From: Pseudomonas putida
GTDB taxonomy: Bacteria; Pseudomonadota; Gammaproteobacteria; Pseudomonadales; Pseudomonadaceae
DNA: 64,000 nucleotides
NCBI RefSeq assembly: GCF_028682475.1
Contig: NZ_JANHLE010000025.1
Location: 1 to 64,000 of the forward strand
Direction: 5' to 3'
Within the stretch, counting starts at the first letter, position 1. Each line of letters begins with the position of its first letter. Under the pieces are notes generated by a model, which ran no database searches, was not told the origin of the DNA, and saw only the letters and a program-made list of their open reading frames with translations. Below are positions 15,030 through 23,520 of this stretch, piece after piece. The position numbers and the translations under genes are program-made.

Positions 15030-15264
15030 GCAGCCAGTGAAGAACCGTGTAAATGCGGAGGTAGTTAAGGGTCAAATGATGGAGTGAGGTACGGGAGGCA
15101 ATGCAGACAATGAGGCAGGATGAAGGGGTCGAAGGCTGTTGCAGCTCGATCATCCACAAACAGAAAGGGACTGGATCAATCAATTCGAAGAAGCTAGCAT
15201 GCAGCTTATGGCGCACCACTTAGGTGTACCTAAACGCTGTTCCACTTCGACATTTTTGAGCGAT
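15030..15264. other. Non-coding stretch inside the right island end
   Basis: No credible gene. A minus-strand open frame across 15019-15219 has no ribosome-binding site and overlaps the promoter of the XRE gene. Confidence 0.5.
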
Positions 15265-15285
15265 AAATCCTTGTAAAACCAAGGA
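15265..15285 (-). terminator. Island-supplied terminator of the restored 4.5S RNA gene
   Basis: On the minus strand, TCCTTG-GTTTTA-CAAGGA is followed by TTTAT. It lies about 10 bases after the 3' end of 4.5S RNA, just inside the island. The native terminator was left behind at the other end (about 4100-4127), so the element brings a substitute. Confidence 0.7.
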
Positions 15286-15289
15286 CTTA

Positions 15290-15370
15290 AAGATAGGTGG
15301 CGACCCCACCAGCCACACCCCGGCACTCGATGTTCCCGCTATGGCTGCTCCCTTCCGGGCCTGACCAGGT
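15290..15370. repeat. Right attachment repeat (81 bp, within ffs)
   Basis: Perfect copy of 4127-4207. Here it continues rightwards into the native 5' half of the 4.5S RNA gene, so this end is the restored gene. Confidence 0.93.
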
Positions 15371-15408
15371 TAACGGGTAATCAATGCGGGGGGACCGATG
15401 GGGTCACC
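15296..15408 (-). ncRNA. ffs: 4.5S RNA (signal recognition particle RNA), intact
   Basis: A 113-nt RNA on the minus strand. It has the conserved SRP apical sequence GGTCAGGCCCGGAAGGGAGC and a closing stem in which 5' GGTG...ACCCCA pairs with 3' TGGGGT...CACC. The size matches the E. coli 4.5S RNA. It binds Ffh and targets membrane proteins to SecYEG. A promoter lies about 33 bases upstream, implying a short 5' leader removed by processing (RNase P in E. coli). Its 3' part comes from the island after integration, with unchanged sequence. Confidence 0.93.
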
Positions 15409-15440
15409 ATAACGCAGCTCATCTGGCGACGAGCCGCGCC

Positions 15441-15468
15441 ATTGTACCGGCATCAAGTGAAGATACAA
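15441..15468 (-). promoter_or_regulatory. Promoter of ffs
   Basis: On the minus strand, TTGTAT (15468-15463), a 16-base spacer and TACAAT (15446-15441). It directs transcription towards the mature 5' end at 15408 with a leader of roughly 25 nt. Confidence 0.65.
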
Positions 15469-15522
15469 CCTCTAATTCAAAAAAAACCATCAGCACTCAA
15501 TGACTTGGCTGTTTTCCAGAGC

Positions 15523-17877
15523 TTAGATGGCAATGCCGTGATCACCCAGAAAGGTCACGAATGCATCTTCATCCAGCACCTTGAGCCCCAGTTCGTTGGC
15601 CTTGGCCAGCTTGGAACCCGCGCCAGGTCCGGCCACCACGCAATGGGTCTTGGCCGACACCGAGCCTGCGACCTTGGCACCCAGGCTTTCCAGCTTGTCT
15701 TTGGCGACATCGCGGCTCATGCGCTCCAGGGAGCCGGTCAGCACCCAGGTCTGACCGGCCAGCGGCAAGCCGGCAGCGACTTTTTTCTCGCTCGTCCAGT
15801 GCATGCCGAATTCACGCAGCTGCGCCTCAATGGCCAAGGCCAACGCAGCATTAGCCGGCTCCTGGAAATAGCTGCGCACGGCATCGGCCTGCTTGGCCGC
15901 CAGGGCCTGGCGCAGATCGATGCCGTCGGCGGCGATGATCTTTTCCAGGCTGTCGAGTTTGGCCACCAGCTTTTCCGCCCCCGTCGGCCCTACCGAGGGA
16001 ATATCCAGCTTGGCGATCAGCCCGGCCAGCGTGGTGCTGGCCGCAAATTCGGCGCCCAGCTCACCCTCGTCCTGCAACTGCAGGCCACGCTCGAGCAACT
16101 GACTGATGACCGTTCGGTTGTGTTCATCTTCAAAGAAGCTATGGATCTCGTGAGCCACTTCCAGACCGATGTCCGGCAGGTAGGTCAGCACCTGCGGCAA
16201 TGCCGCCATGACCCGCTGCAGCGACCCCAGCGAGCGCGCCAGGACCTTGGCCGTCTCTTCACCCACGTCGGGAATGCCCAAGGCGTAGATGAAGCGCGCA
16301 AGGCCTGGCTGCTTGCTGGCAGCAATGGCCGCCAGCAGGTTCTTGCTCGACAGTTCGGCAAAGCCTTCCAGGTCGACAATCTGCTCGAACGTCAGCTGAT
16401 AGAGGTCGGCCGGCGAGCGGATCAGGCCTTCATCCACCAGTTGCTCGACGCTCTTTTCACCGAGCCCTTCGATGTCCATGGCGCGCCGCGAGACGTAGTG
16501 AATAATCGCCTGTTTGAGTTGCGCAGCGCAGGCCAGACGGCCGACGCAACGGTACACCGCGCCCTCACTGACGGTTTCCTTGCCCTTGCTGCGTTTGATC
16601 AGCTGCGTCCGCTCAACCTGCGAGCCACACACCGGGCATTGCGTGGGAATGTGCACCGGCCGGGCATCGTCAGGGCGACGCTCGGTCACTACCTGCATCA
16701 CCTGTGGAATCACATCGCCAGCGCGACGGATGATCACTGTATCGCCGATCATCAGCCCCAGGCGCGCCACTTCGTCCATGTTGTGCAACGTGGCATTGGA
16801 CACGGTCACTCCAGCCACCTTCACTGGCTTGAGGCGTGCCACCGGCGTGACCGCACCGGTACGCCCGACCTGAAACTCCACGTCCAGCACTTCGGTCAGC
16901 TCTTCCATGGCCGGGAACTTGTGGGCAATGGCCCAGCGCGGCTCGCGAGCACGGAAGCCCAACTCGCGTTGGGAAGCCAGGCTGTTGACCTTGAACACCA
17001 CACCATCGATTTCGTAAGGCAGGTCGTTACGGCGCTCGCCGATATCGCGGTAGTACTCCAGGCATTCGGCAACGCCCGCGGCATGGCGCAGTTCGCGACT
17101 GATCGGCATGCCCCAGGCTTTTAGCTGTTCCAGGGTGCCGATATGGGTGTCGGCCAGCGGTGCCGAGACCTGGCCCAAGCCATAGCAGCAGAACTCCAGC
17201 GGGCGGCTGGCGGTGATTTTCGAGTCCAGCTGGCGCAGGCTGCCCGCTGCAGCGTTGCGCGGGTTGGCGAAGGTCTTGCCGCCCGCTTCGATCTGCGCCT
17301 GGTTCAGACGCTCGAAGCCGGCCTTGGACATGTACACCTCGCCGCGCACTTCGAGCACGGCTGGCCAGCCCTCGCCTTGCAGCTTCAGCGGAATATTACG
17401 CACAGTGCGCACGTTGACGCTGATGTCTTCACCGGTGGTGCCGTCGCCACGAGTGGCGCCCTGAACCAGTTGTCCGTCGCGGTACAGCAAGCTGACCGCC
17501 AAACCATCGAGCTTGGGCTCGCAGCTGTAGTCCACCGCCGCGCCGTCACCGAACAGGTCGCCTGCCGGCAGGTCCAGGCCTTCGACCACTCGCCGGTCGA
17601 ACTCGCGCAGGTCGTTTTCCTCGAAAGCATTGCCCAAGCTCAGCATCGGCACTTCGTGACGCACCTGACTGAAAGCCGACAAGGCTGCACCACCGACACG
17701 CTGGGTCGGCGAATCAGCGGTCACCAGCTCAGGATGCTCGGCCTCCAGGGCTTTGAGCTCGTTGAACAGGCGGTCGTATTCGGCGTCCGGAACGCTGGGT
17801 TCGTCGAGCACGTAGTAGCGATAGTTGTGCTGGTCGAGTTCGGCGCGCAGTTCGAGGATTCGGGATTCGGCGGTCAT
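15523..17877 (-). CDS. ligA: NAD+-dependent DNA ligase LigA
   Basis: Seals Okazaki-fragment and repair nicks using NAD+. The 784-residue product has the NAD-binding Ia region (YYVLDEPSVPDAEYDRL), adenylation motif CEPKLDGLAV with the active lysine, OB fold, a four-cysteine zinc finger (CPVCGS...YRCVG...CAAQ), a helix-hairpin-helix region and a C-terminal BRCT domain (AGQTWVLTGSLE). The start MTAESRILELR at 17877 matches family starts; upstream residues in the open frame are spurious. It follows zipA across a REP pair and a hairpin. Confidence 0.97.
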   Translation of the reverse strand: MTAESRILELRAELDQHNYRYYVLDEPSVPDAEYDRLFNELKALEAEHPELVTADSPTQRVGGAALSAFSQVRHEVPMLSLGNAFEENDLREFDRRVVEGLDLPAGDLFGDGAAVDYSCEPKLDGLAVSLLYRDGQLVQGATRGDGTTGEDISVNVRTVRNIPLKLQGEGWPAVLEVRGEVYMSKAGFERLNQAQIEAGGKTFANPRNAAAGSLRQLDSKITASRPLEFCCYGLGQVSAPLADTHIGTLEQLKAWGMPISRELRHAAGVAECLEYYRDIGERRNDLPYEIDGVVFKVNSLASQRELGFRAREPRWAIAHKFPAMEELTEVLDVEFQVGRTGAVTPVARLKPVKVAGVTVSNATLHNMDEVARLGLMIGDTVIIRRAGDVIPQVMQVVTERRPDDARPVHIPTQCPVCGSQVERTQLIKRSKGKETVSEGAVYRCVGRLACAAQLKQAIIHYVSRRAMDIEGLGEKSVEQLVDEGLIRSPADLYQLTFEQIVDLEGFAELSSKNLLAAIAASKQPGLARFIYALGIPDVGEETAKVLARSLGSLQRVMAALPQVLTYLPDIGLEVAHEIHSFFEDEHNRTVISQLLERGLQLQDEGELGAEFAASTTLAGLIAKLDIPSVGPTGAEKLVAKLDSLEKIIAADGIDLRQALAAKQADAVRSYFQEPANAALALAIEAQLREFGMHWTSEKKVAAGLPLAGQTWVLTGSLERMSRDVAKDKLESLGAKVAGSVSAKTHCVVAGPGAGSKLAKANELGLKVLDEDAFVTFLGDHGIAI

Positions 17878-17900
17878 TTTCGTATTCTCTTGCAAAGCAA

Positions 17901-17922
17901 AAGAGCAGCCTGGGCTGCTCTT
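17901..17922. terminator. Bidirectional hairpin between zipA and ligA
   Basis: AAGAGCAGCC pairs with GGCTGCTCTT around a short loop. On the plus strand it is followed by GCATTTTTTT, on the minus strand by TTGCTTTGC. It lies just before the ligA start, so it may attenuate zipA-to-ligA read-through. Confidence 0.6.
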
Positions 17923-17953
17923 GCATTTTTTTCGGCGAGACCTTGAGGGCCTC

Positions 17954-18013
17954 ATCGCGGGGCAAGCCCGCTCCCACCGGGAGGCTGTTGTGGGAGCGGG
18001 CTTGCCCCGCGAT
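17954..18013. repeat. REP pair, type 1
   Basis: Two inverted copies of the pseudomonad REP core (ATCGCGGGGCAAGCCCGCTC and its complement) around a 15-20 bp spacer. It lies directly after the zipA stop. Confidence 0.9.
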
Positions 18014-18017
18014 GCTG

Positions 18018-18893
18018 TTAGCGTTTCTGAGTCAGGGCACGGCGCTCGAACTCGACGATGCGCTGACGGTAATGCTCGATGGTCTGGGCTGTCATGACGC
18101 TGCGCTGGTCGTCCTTGAGCTCACCGTTGAGTTCATGGGCCAGCTTGCGCGCAGCCGCGACCATGACATCGAAGGCCTGTTTGGGATGACGCGGCCCCGG
18201 CAAGCCGAGGAAGAAGCTCACCGCGCGGGTGCTGAAGTGATCGATATCGTCCAGGTCGAACACGCCCGGCTTGACCGCGTTGGCCATCGAGAACAGCACT
18301 TCGCCATTACCGGCCATGCTTTCGTGACGGTGGAAAATATCCATTTCACCGAAACGCAAACCGCTTTCCAGAATGTTCTGCAGCAAGGCCGGGCCCTTGA
18401 AGCCGCCTTCGTCGCGGGAAATCACGCTGATCACCAGCACTTCTTCAACCGGTGGCAGTTCACGGGTTTCGGTAGTAGCAAAGCTGCTGCCATTGCTACG
18501 GGTTTCATCCGGGTAATCGTCGTCAACACTGGCGAACAGGTCCGGCTCACGCTCGCGCGGCTCGGCAGCCAGGTTCAGGTCGCCCTGTTGCGGCTCGTTG
18601 CCACGCTTGCGCTTGGCGGATTTCGGCTTGCTGTTGCTGTCACGCTCGCGCGCAGCACTCATGGACGGCAGGTCATGCTCGTCCAGCTCAGGCTCCTTGT
18701 GGGTGTCCAATACCCGCGGCGGGCCGATCAATTCGGGACTGTTGTCGTCATCGGGGGCATTGGAGAAGCTGCGATCCAGACGAAACTTCAGCTTGCCCTT
18801 GCCGCCGCGCATACGACGCCAGCCGTCAAAAAGAATACCGGCGATGACAATGATGCCGATGACGATCAGCCACTCGCGCAGACCGATTTCCAT
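18018..18893 (-). CDS. zipA: Cell division protein ZipA
   Basis: Anchors FtsZ to the inner membrane. The 291-residue product has an N-terminal single membrane helix (LREWLIVIGIIVIAGILFDGW), an Arg/Lys-rich stretch, a variable acidic Pro/Ser linker to about residue 155, and the C-terminal FtsZ-binding domain (VISVISRDEGGFKGPALLQNILE; FSMANAVKPGVFD). It lies between smc and ligA, the conserved pseudomonad order. Confidence 0.96.
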   Translation of the reverse strand: MEIGLREWLIVIGIIVIAGILFDGWRRMRGGKGKLKFRLDRSFSNAPDDDNSPELIGPPRVLDTHKEPELDEHDLPSMSAARERDSNSKPKSAKRKRGNEPQQGDLNLAAEPREREPDLFASVDDDYPDETRSNGSSFATTETRELPPVEEVLVISVISRDEGGFKGPALLQNILESGLRFGEMDIFHRHESMAGNGEVLFSMANAVKPGVFDLDDIDHFSTRAVSFFLGLPGPRHPKQAFDVMVAAARKLAHELNGELKDDQRSVMTAQTIEHYRQRIVEFERRALTQKR

Positions 18894-19097
18894 GTAATCC
18901 TGTGCCTCTGTAAAAAATGCTGAAAAATAAAGGGTTTAAACCCCTTTAAAACGTGGCGCCAACTCTATGTTCTGACAGGCGTTTTTACCCACGCAAAAAA
19001 TAAGTGACATTAAGCTAGCACGACCAAAGATAACTTTACACCGTCTGTCGCAACTGACAGGGCCATTTAGCGCAGGTTCACGCCTTATCGCCTCCAA

Positions 19098-22000
19098 TCA
19101 GGCGTCGACCATGGCCATCGCCTCCTCCACATCGACTGCAACCAGACGTGAGCATCCCGGTTCATGCATGGTAACCCCCATCAACTGATCGGCCATCTCC
19201 ATGGCAATCTTGTTGTGGGTGATATAGATGAACTGCACTGTCTGACTCATCTCCTTGACCAACCGGGCGTAGCGTCCGACGTTGGCATCGTCCAGTGGCG
19301 CATCGACTTCATCGAGCATGCAGAACGGTGCCGGGTTCAATTTGAAAATGGCAAACACCAGGGCCAGGGCGGTCAGCGCTTTCTCCCCGCCCGAGAGCAG
19401 GTGAATGGTGCTGTTCTTCTTGCCCGGTGGCCGCGCCATGATTGTCACCCCTGTATCGAGTAAATCTTCGCCCGTCAGTTCCAGGTAAGCACTGCCGCCC
19501 CCGAAAACTTTTGGGAAAAGTGCCTGTAATCCGGCATTTATCTGATCAAAGGTATCTTTGAAGCGGTTGCGGGTTTCCTTGTCGATCTTGCGAATGACGT
19601 TTTCCAGGGTGTCCAGGGCTTCGACCAGATCAGCGTCCTGAGCATCCAGATAGCGCTTGCGCTCTGACTGCTGCTGATACTCATCGATGGCCGCCAGGTT
19701 GATCGCACCCAGGCGCTGGATGCGGGCGTCGATGCGCTCCAGTTCCTGTTCGGCTTCTTGCTCACTGGCCGCCTCGCTCAGGGTGCCAATAACGCCTTGC
19801 AGGTCATAACCATCGGCCTGCAGCTGTTCCTGGAGGGTTTTGCGCCGTACGCTCAACCCTTGCCACTCCAGACGGTGCTGTTCCAGCTGGCCGCGCAGCA
19901 ATTGCGCTTGCTGCTCGGCTTGAGTCCGGCGTTTTTCCGCATCACGCAACTCGCGGTCGGCCTCGTCCATATGCAGGCGCGCCTGACGCATTTCGTCATC
20001 GACGCTCATGCGCTTTTCCAGCAACTCTTCAAGTTTCAGGCGCAGCTCTTCCAGCGGTGCTTCGCCCTCCTCCAGGTTGAGATTGAGTTGCTCGCGCTTT
20101 TCCGTCAGGCGCTCCGCTTGCAGCTCCAGACGTTCAAGGGCCTGGCGAGTGGAATCGTGCTGGGCGCGCAACGAGCCCAGGCGCACGGCCAGTTGATGAG
20201 CGTGATCCTTGTGCTGACGGGCTTCCTGACGCACCCGGTCGAGGCGCTCACGCAAGCTGTCGCGCTGAGCCAGAAGCAATTCGCGTTGTTCGGTATCCTG
20301 GGCCATCAGATCGAGGGCCTCCTGCAATTGCAGGCGCGATTCACCGAGATTCTCGCTTTCGAGGGCGCGTTGCTCCACCAGTTCGGCCAGTTCTTCTTCC
20401 AGACGCCGACGCCGCAGGCTCAATTGCTCGGCGCGTGCCTTGCCGGCCGACAGCCGTGCATTCAGCTCACTCTGCTGGCGGGCTTCATCCTGAGCACGAC
20501 GGCGCACTTGCTCGCGGTGCTCTTCAAGGCCCTGCTGGTGTTCGCGCTGCTCTTGCAGCCGGGCTTCAAGCAATTCAAGCGCAGCCTCCAGCTCCTGATG
20601 CTCAAGCCCCAGGCGCTCCAGTTCCTGGCCACGGGCCAGCAGCCCACCTTGAGCATCGCTGGCGCGATTGACCCGCAGAAAATGCCGCCCGACCCAGTAG
20701 CCATCACGACTGACCAGGCTCTGACCGTCACTCAAGCGGCTGCGCCGGGCCAGCGCCTGCTCAAGGTTTTCCACCGGCAAAACCTGCCCCAACCAGGGCG
20801 CCAGATCGACCCGGCCTTCAACCTTGTCGAGCAAGCTGCCCGGAATACGTGTGCTTTCGGTCGTTGAATCAAGCAAGCGCAGATCGCCCTGACTGAACGC
20901 CGCCAGATCAAGGCTGCTGAAATCATCCACCAGCACGGCCTGCAAATCGGCGCCGAGCACGGTTTCCACTGCCAACTCCCACCCCGGCTCGACCCGCAGG
21001 CCCTCAGCCAGGCGCGGACGCTGCTCCAGGCCCTGCTCGCGCAACCATTGCGCGGTGCCGGTGCCCGGATCCAGCGCGGCCTGCTGCAACGCTTCAAGCG
21101 AAGCCAAGCGCCCACCCAGACGCTGCAACTCGCCCTGGGTCTGCTGCTGCGCCTGGACGGCCTGCTGCAGTTGCTCGCGCAGGGTTTCCAGCTGCTCGAC
21201 CACTTGCTGTTCCTGCACCTGCAGGTCTTCGAGCAGCAGTTCGCTGGCAGCCAATTGCTCACCCAGCTCAAGAATCGCCGCATCTTCAGGGTCGGCGCTG
21301 AGCTGGTCGCGCTCTTCCGCCAGCTTGCGCTGGCGCTCGGCCAGACGCTCAAGGGCCTGTTCGAGTTGCTGGATACGCGCCTGCTGCACTTCGGCCTGAC
21401 GTCGTGGTTCGGCCGAGCGGGTGTTGAAGGTGTCCCACTGCTCCTGCCAGCCGTGCATGGTGCCTTCGGCTTCTTCCAGGGTGGCCGCCGACTCTTCGGC
21501 AGCGGCCAGGGTCATTTCCTGCTCGGGCTCAAGCATTGCCAGCTCTTCGCCGAGGGTCGCCAGCAAAGTACGGTCATGCCCCAGGTGCGACTCGGTCTCC
21601 AGGCGCGAGCGCTCGGCCTCCTTGAAGTCGTCCTGAAGTTGGCGCAGGCGCTGCTGGCCATGCTGGATGCTCTGCTCGACGCGGGCGATATCGCCGCCGA
21701 CCGAATAGAAGCGCCCCTGTACCTGCCCGAAGCGCTCGGACAGCTCATGATGGCCATCACGCAAGCGCTCGATGCTGGCATCGGCATTGCGCTGCTCGGC
21801 CACCAGCGCTTCGAAGGAAACCTCCTGATCTCCGATCACCGCTTCGCGCTGAGTGACCTGCTGATCCAGCGCCTGCCAGCGCAAGGCCGCCAGTTGCGCC
21901 TTGAGCTGGCGTTCCTCGGCCTTGTATTCCTTGTACTTCTCGGCGGCCTGGGCCTGGCGATGCAAGCGTTCGAGCTGGCGCTCCAGCTCCTCGCGCAGGT

Positions 22001-22586
22001 CGGTCAGGCGCTCGAGGTTTTCATGGGTGCGACGGATACGATTTTCAGTCTCGCGCCGACGCTCCTTGTACTTGGAGATCCCGGCCGCTTCTTCGATGAA
22101 GTTGCGCAGGTCTTCCGGCTTGGCCTCGATCAGCTTGGAGATCATTCCCTGTTCGATGATCGAATAGCTGCGCGGCCCCAGGCCGGTACCGAGGAAGATA
22201 TCGGTGATATCACGGCGCCGGCACTTGGTGCCGTTGAGGTAATAAGTGTTCTGCCCGTCGCGGGTGACTTTGCGGCGGATGGAGATTTCCGCGTAGGCGG
22301 CGTACTCACCGACCAGGGTGCTGTCGGAGTTATCGAACACCAGCTCGATACTGGCCTGGCTCACCGGCTTGCGGCTGGTCGAGCCGTTGAAGATGACGTC
22401 GGTCATCGACTCGCCACGCAGGTTTTTCGCCGAGCTTTCGCCCATCACCCAGCGCACCGCGTCGATGATGTTGGACTTGCCGCAGCCATTGGGCCCGACC
22501 ACCGCCGCCATGTTGCTGGGGAAGTTGACCGTGGTCGGATCGACGAACGACTTGAACCCGGCCAGGCGAATGCACTTGAGGCGCAT
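19098..22586 (-). CDS. smc: Chromosome partition protein SMC
   Basis: Chromosome-condensing ATPase. The 1162-residue product has Walker A GPNGCGKSN (31-39), long coiled coils (about 170-500 and 660-1000) separated by a hinge (about 510-640), and a C-terminal head with signature LSGGEKAL and Walker B MLDEVDAPLDD. It would work with ScpA/ScpB, which are not in this window. It is followed by zipA, and the GntR gene ends three bases upstream of its start. Confidence 0.97.
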   Translation of the reverse strand: MRLKCIRLAGFKSFVDPTTVNFPSNMAAVVGPNGCGKSNIIDAVRWVMGESSAKNLRGESMTDVIFNGSTSRKPVSQASIELVFDNSDSTLVGEYAAYAEISIRRKVTRDGQNTYYLNGTKCRRRDITDIFLGTGLGPRSYSIIEQGMISKLIEAKPEDLRNFIEEAAGISKYKERRRETENRIRRTHENLERLTDLREELERQLERLHRQAQAAEKYKEYKAEERQLKAQLAALRWQALDQQVTQREAVIGDQEVSFEALVAEQRNADASIERLRDGHHELSERFGQVQGRFYSVGGDIARVEQSIQHGQQRLRQLQDDFKEAERSRLETESHLGHDRTLLATLGEELAMLEPEQEMTLAAAEESAATLEEAEGTMHGWQEQWDTFNTRSAEPRRQAEVQQARIQQLEQALERLAERQRKLAEERDQLSADPEDAAILELGEQLAASELLLEDLQVQEQQVVEQLETLREQLQQAVQAQQQTQGELQRLGGRLASLEALQQAALDPGTGTAQWLREQGLEQRPRLAEGLRVEPGWELAVETVLGADLQAVLVDDFSSLDLAAFSQGDLRLLDSTTESTRIPGSLLDKVEGRVDLAPWLGQVLPVENLEQALARRSRLSDGQSLVSRDGYWVGRHFLRVNRASDAQGGLLARGQELERLGLEHQELEAALELLEARLQEQREHQQGLEEHREQVRRRAQDEARQQSELNARLSAGKARAEQLSLRRRRLEEELAELVEQRALESENLGESRLQLQEALDLMAQDTEQRELLLAQRDSLRERLDRVRQEARQHKDHAHQLAVRLGSLRAQHDSTRQALERLELQAERLTEKREQLNLNLEEGEAPLEELRLKLEELLEKRMSVDDEMRQARLHMDEADRELRDAEKRRTQAEQQAQLLRGQLEQHRLEWQGLSVRRKTLQEQLQADGYDLQGVIGTLSEAASEQEAEQELERIDARIQRLGAINLAAIDEYQQQSERKRYLDAQDADLVEALDTLENVIRKIDKETRNRFKDTFDQINAGLQALFPKVFGGGSAYLELTGEDLLDTGVTIMARPPGKKNSTIHLLSGGEKALTALALVFAIFKLNPAPFCMLDEVDAPLDDANVGRYARLVKEMSQTVQFIYITHNKIAMEMADQLMGVTMHEPGCSRLVAVDVEEAMAMVDA

Positions 22587-22588
22587 GC

Positions 22589-23248
22589 TCAGGCAGTCGC
22601 CAGTGCCGCCAGCACCAGCTCGCAGCTGCGCTGGCAGTATTCGACCAGCACCGTGCGGATGCGCGCCTGATCGCGGGCAACCACGGCCTCCAGCAAGTTG
22701 GCGAACAACGCCAGGAAGTCGCTCATTTCGGCCTTGCGTTGATCCAGCGCCAGGTAATAGGCGCGGCTCATGGCCGGTTGCAGGTTCTCAACGGTTTCCT
22801 GCAGGTAAGGGTTGTTGGCGAACGGGTAAGCCGCGCGCATTACCGCAAAGCTTTCTTCGACGAATACCTTGATGTCCTGGCGCTTCAGGGCACTGGTCAG
22901 GCTTTGCTGGATGTTCAGGAATGCCAGCAGGTCGCTTTCCTTGCGCCAGTTCTGCGCAACTGCATTGCCCAGCAGGATGTAGAGCTCGCCCATCAGGGTG
23001 CACAGGCTGCGCACGCCATGTTCGTCGAGCTCGGTCACGTGGGCGCCACGGCGCGGCAGGATGGTCACCAGGTGTCGACGCTCGAGGATCAGCAAGGCTT
23101 CACGCACCGAGCCGCGACTGACGTTCAATGCCTGGGTGACCTTCTGCTCCTGGATACGCTCAGCAGGTTTGAGCTCGCCGCGGATGATCCGCTCGGCCAG
23201 GTAGTGGGCAATTTGCTCGGAGAGGCTGTCCGGCGCCTTGAACGTCAT
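22589..23248 (-). CDS. GntR-family regulator, FCD type
   Basis: A 219-residue repressor-type protein. The N-terminal winged helix is typical GntR (LSEQIAHYLAERIIRGELKPAERIQEQKVTQALNVSRGSVREAL). The C-terminal helical FCD domain binds an effector. It is transcribed away from the xdh operon. A palindrome CTGACT-CAGA-AGTCAG lies in the divergent gap, so this protein is the best candidate to control xdhABC; the effector is probably a purine intermediate, by inference from context. The stop lies three bases before smc. Confidence 0.88.
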   Translation of the reverse strand: MTFKAPDSLSEQIAHYLAERIIRGELKPAERIQEQKVTQALNVSRGSVREALLILERRHLVTILPRRGAHVTELDEHGVRSLCTLMGELYILLGNAVAQNWRKESDLLAFLNIQQSLTSALKRQDIKVFVEESFAVMRAAYPFANNPYLQETVENLQPAMSRAYYLALDQRKAEMSDFLALFANLLEAVVARDQARIRTVLVEYCQRSCELVLAALATA

Positions 23249-23432
23249 GGTTTTCCTTCAAAATCATTGAACTGTGCAAAGGGCGCAATTGTAGCGCACT
23301 TGCCCCGGCGCCGCGCAGGGGCCTGGAGGCAGAAGTTGCCAGCAAAGACGCAAAAAAATCGGTCATGGCCACAGCGGACTATGCTCTATAGAGAAGCGCC
23401 TGTGGCAGGCGGGTAATGGCGTGCATCTTTTC

Positions 23433-23484
23433 CTGACTCAGAAGTCAGAAAATTGTTGACCTAAAAATCAAGTCTGCTTACAGT
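23433..23484 (+). promoter_or_regulatory. xdhA promoter with an adjacent palindromic operator
   Basis: The palindrome CTGACT-CAGA-AGTCAG (23433-23448) sits directly upstream of TTGACC (23456-23461), a 17-base spacer and TACAGT (23479-23484). A 17-base stretch, TCCTGACTCAGAAGTCA (23431-23447), recurs with one mismatch at 30707-30723 before the purine permease. Confidence 0.7.
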
Positions 23485-23520
23485 CCGCTCAACAACAATA
23501 AACCGCGTGTGAGGCCTTCC

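Larger units (their letters stand above)
4127..15370. mobile_element. Genomic island integrated in the 4.5S RNA gene (ffs)
   Basis: About 11.2 kb bounded by an 81-bp perfect direct repeat (4127-4207 and 15290-15370) made of the 3' part of the 4.5S RNA gene. A tyrosine recombinase gene lies just inside the left end and an ImmA/XRE regulatory pair just inside the right end. Base composition is visibly more AT-rich than the flanks, and the cargo is mostly small regulators, nucleases and non-coding repeats. No conjugation, capsid or packaging genes are visible, so it looks like a small integrative, possibly mobilisable or satellite-like element. The flanking dnaX side and ligA side would be contiguous without it. 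Confidence 0.93.

Noticed and set aside
15019..15219. 66-codon minus-strand frame inside the right island end
   Set aside because: No ribosome-binding site, and it runs into the promoter of the XRE/ImmA unit.
4127..15370. Integrated prophage or conjugative element
   Set aside because: No capsid, portal, terminase, lysis, type IV secretion or relaxase genes are visible; only recombinases, regulators and nuclease-like proteins are present.
47..22670. Long open frames antisense to recR, dnaX, ligA and smc
   Set aside because: They are shadows of high-GC coding genes. They lack ribosome-binding sites and family motifs, and the opposite strand encodes complete conserved proteins.
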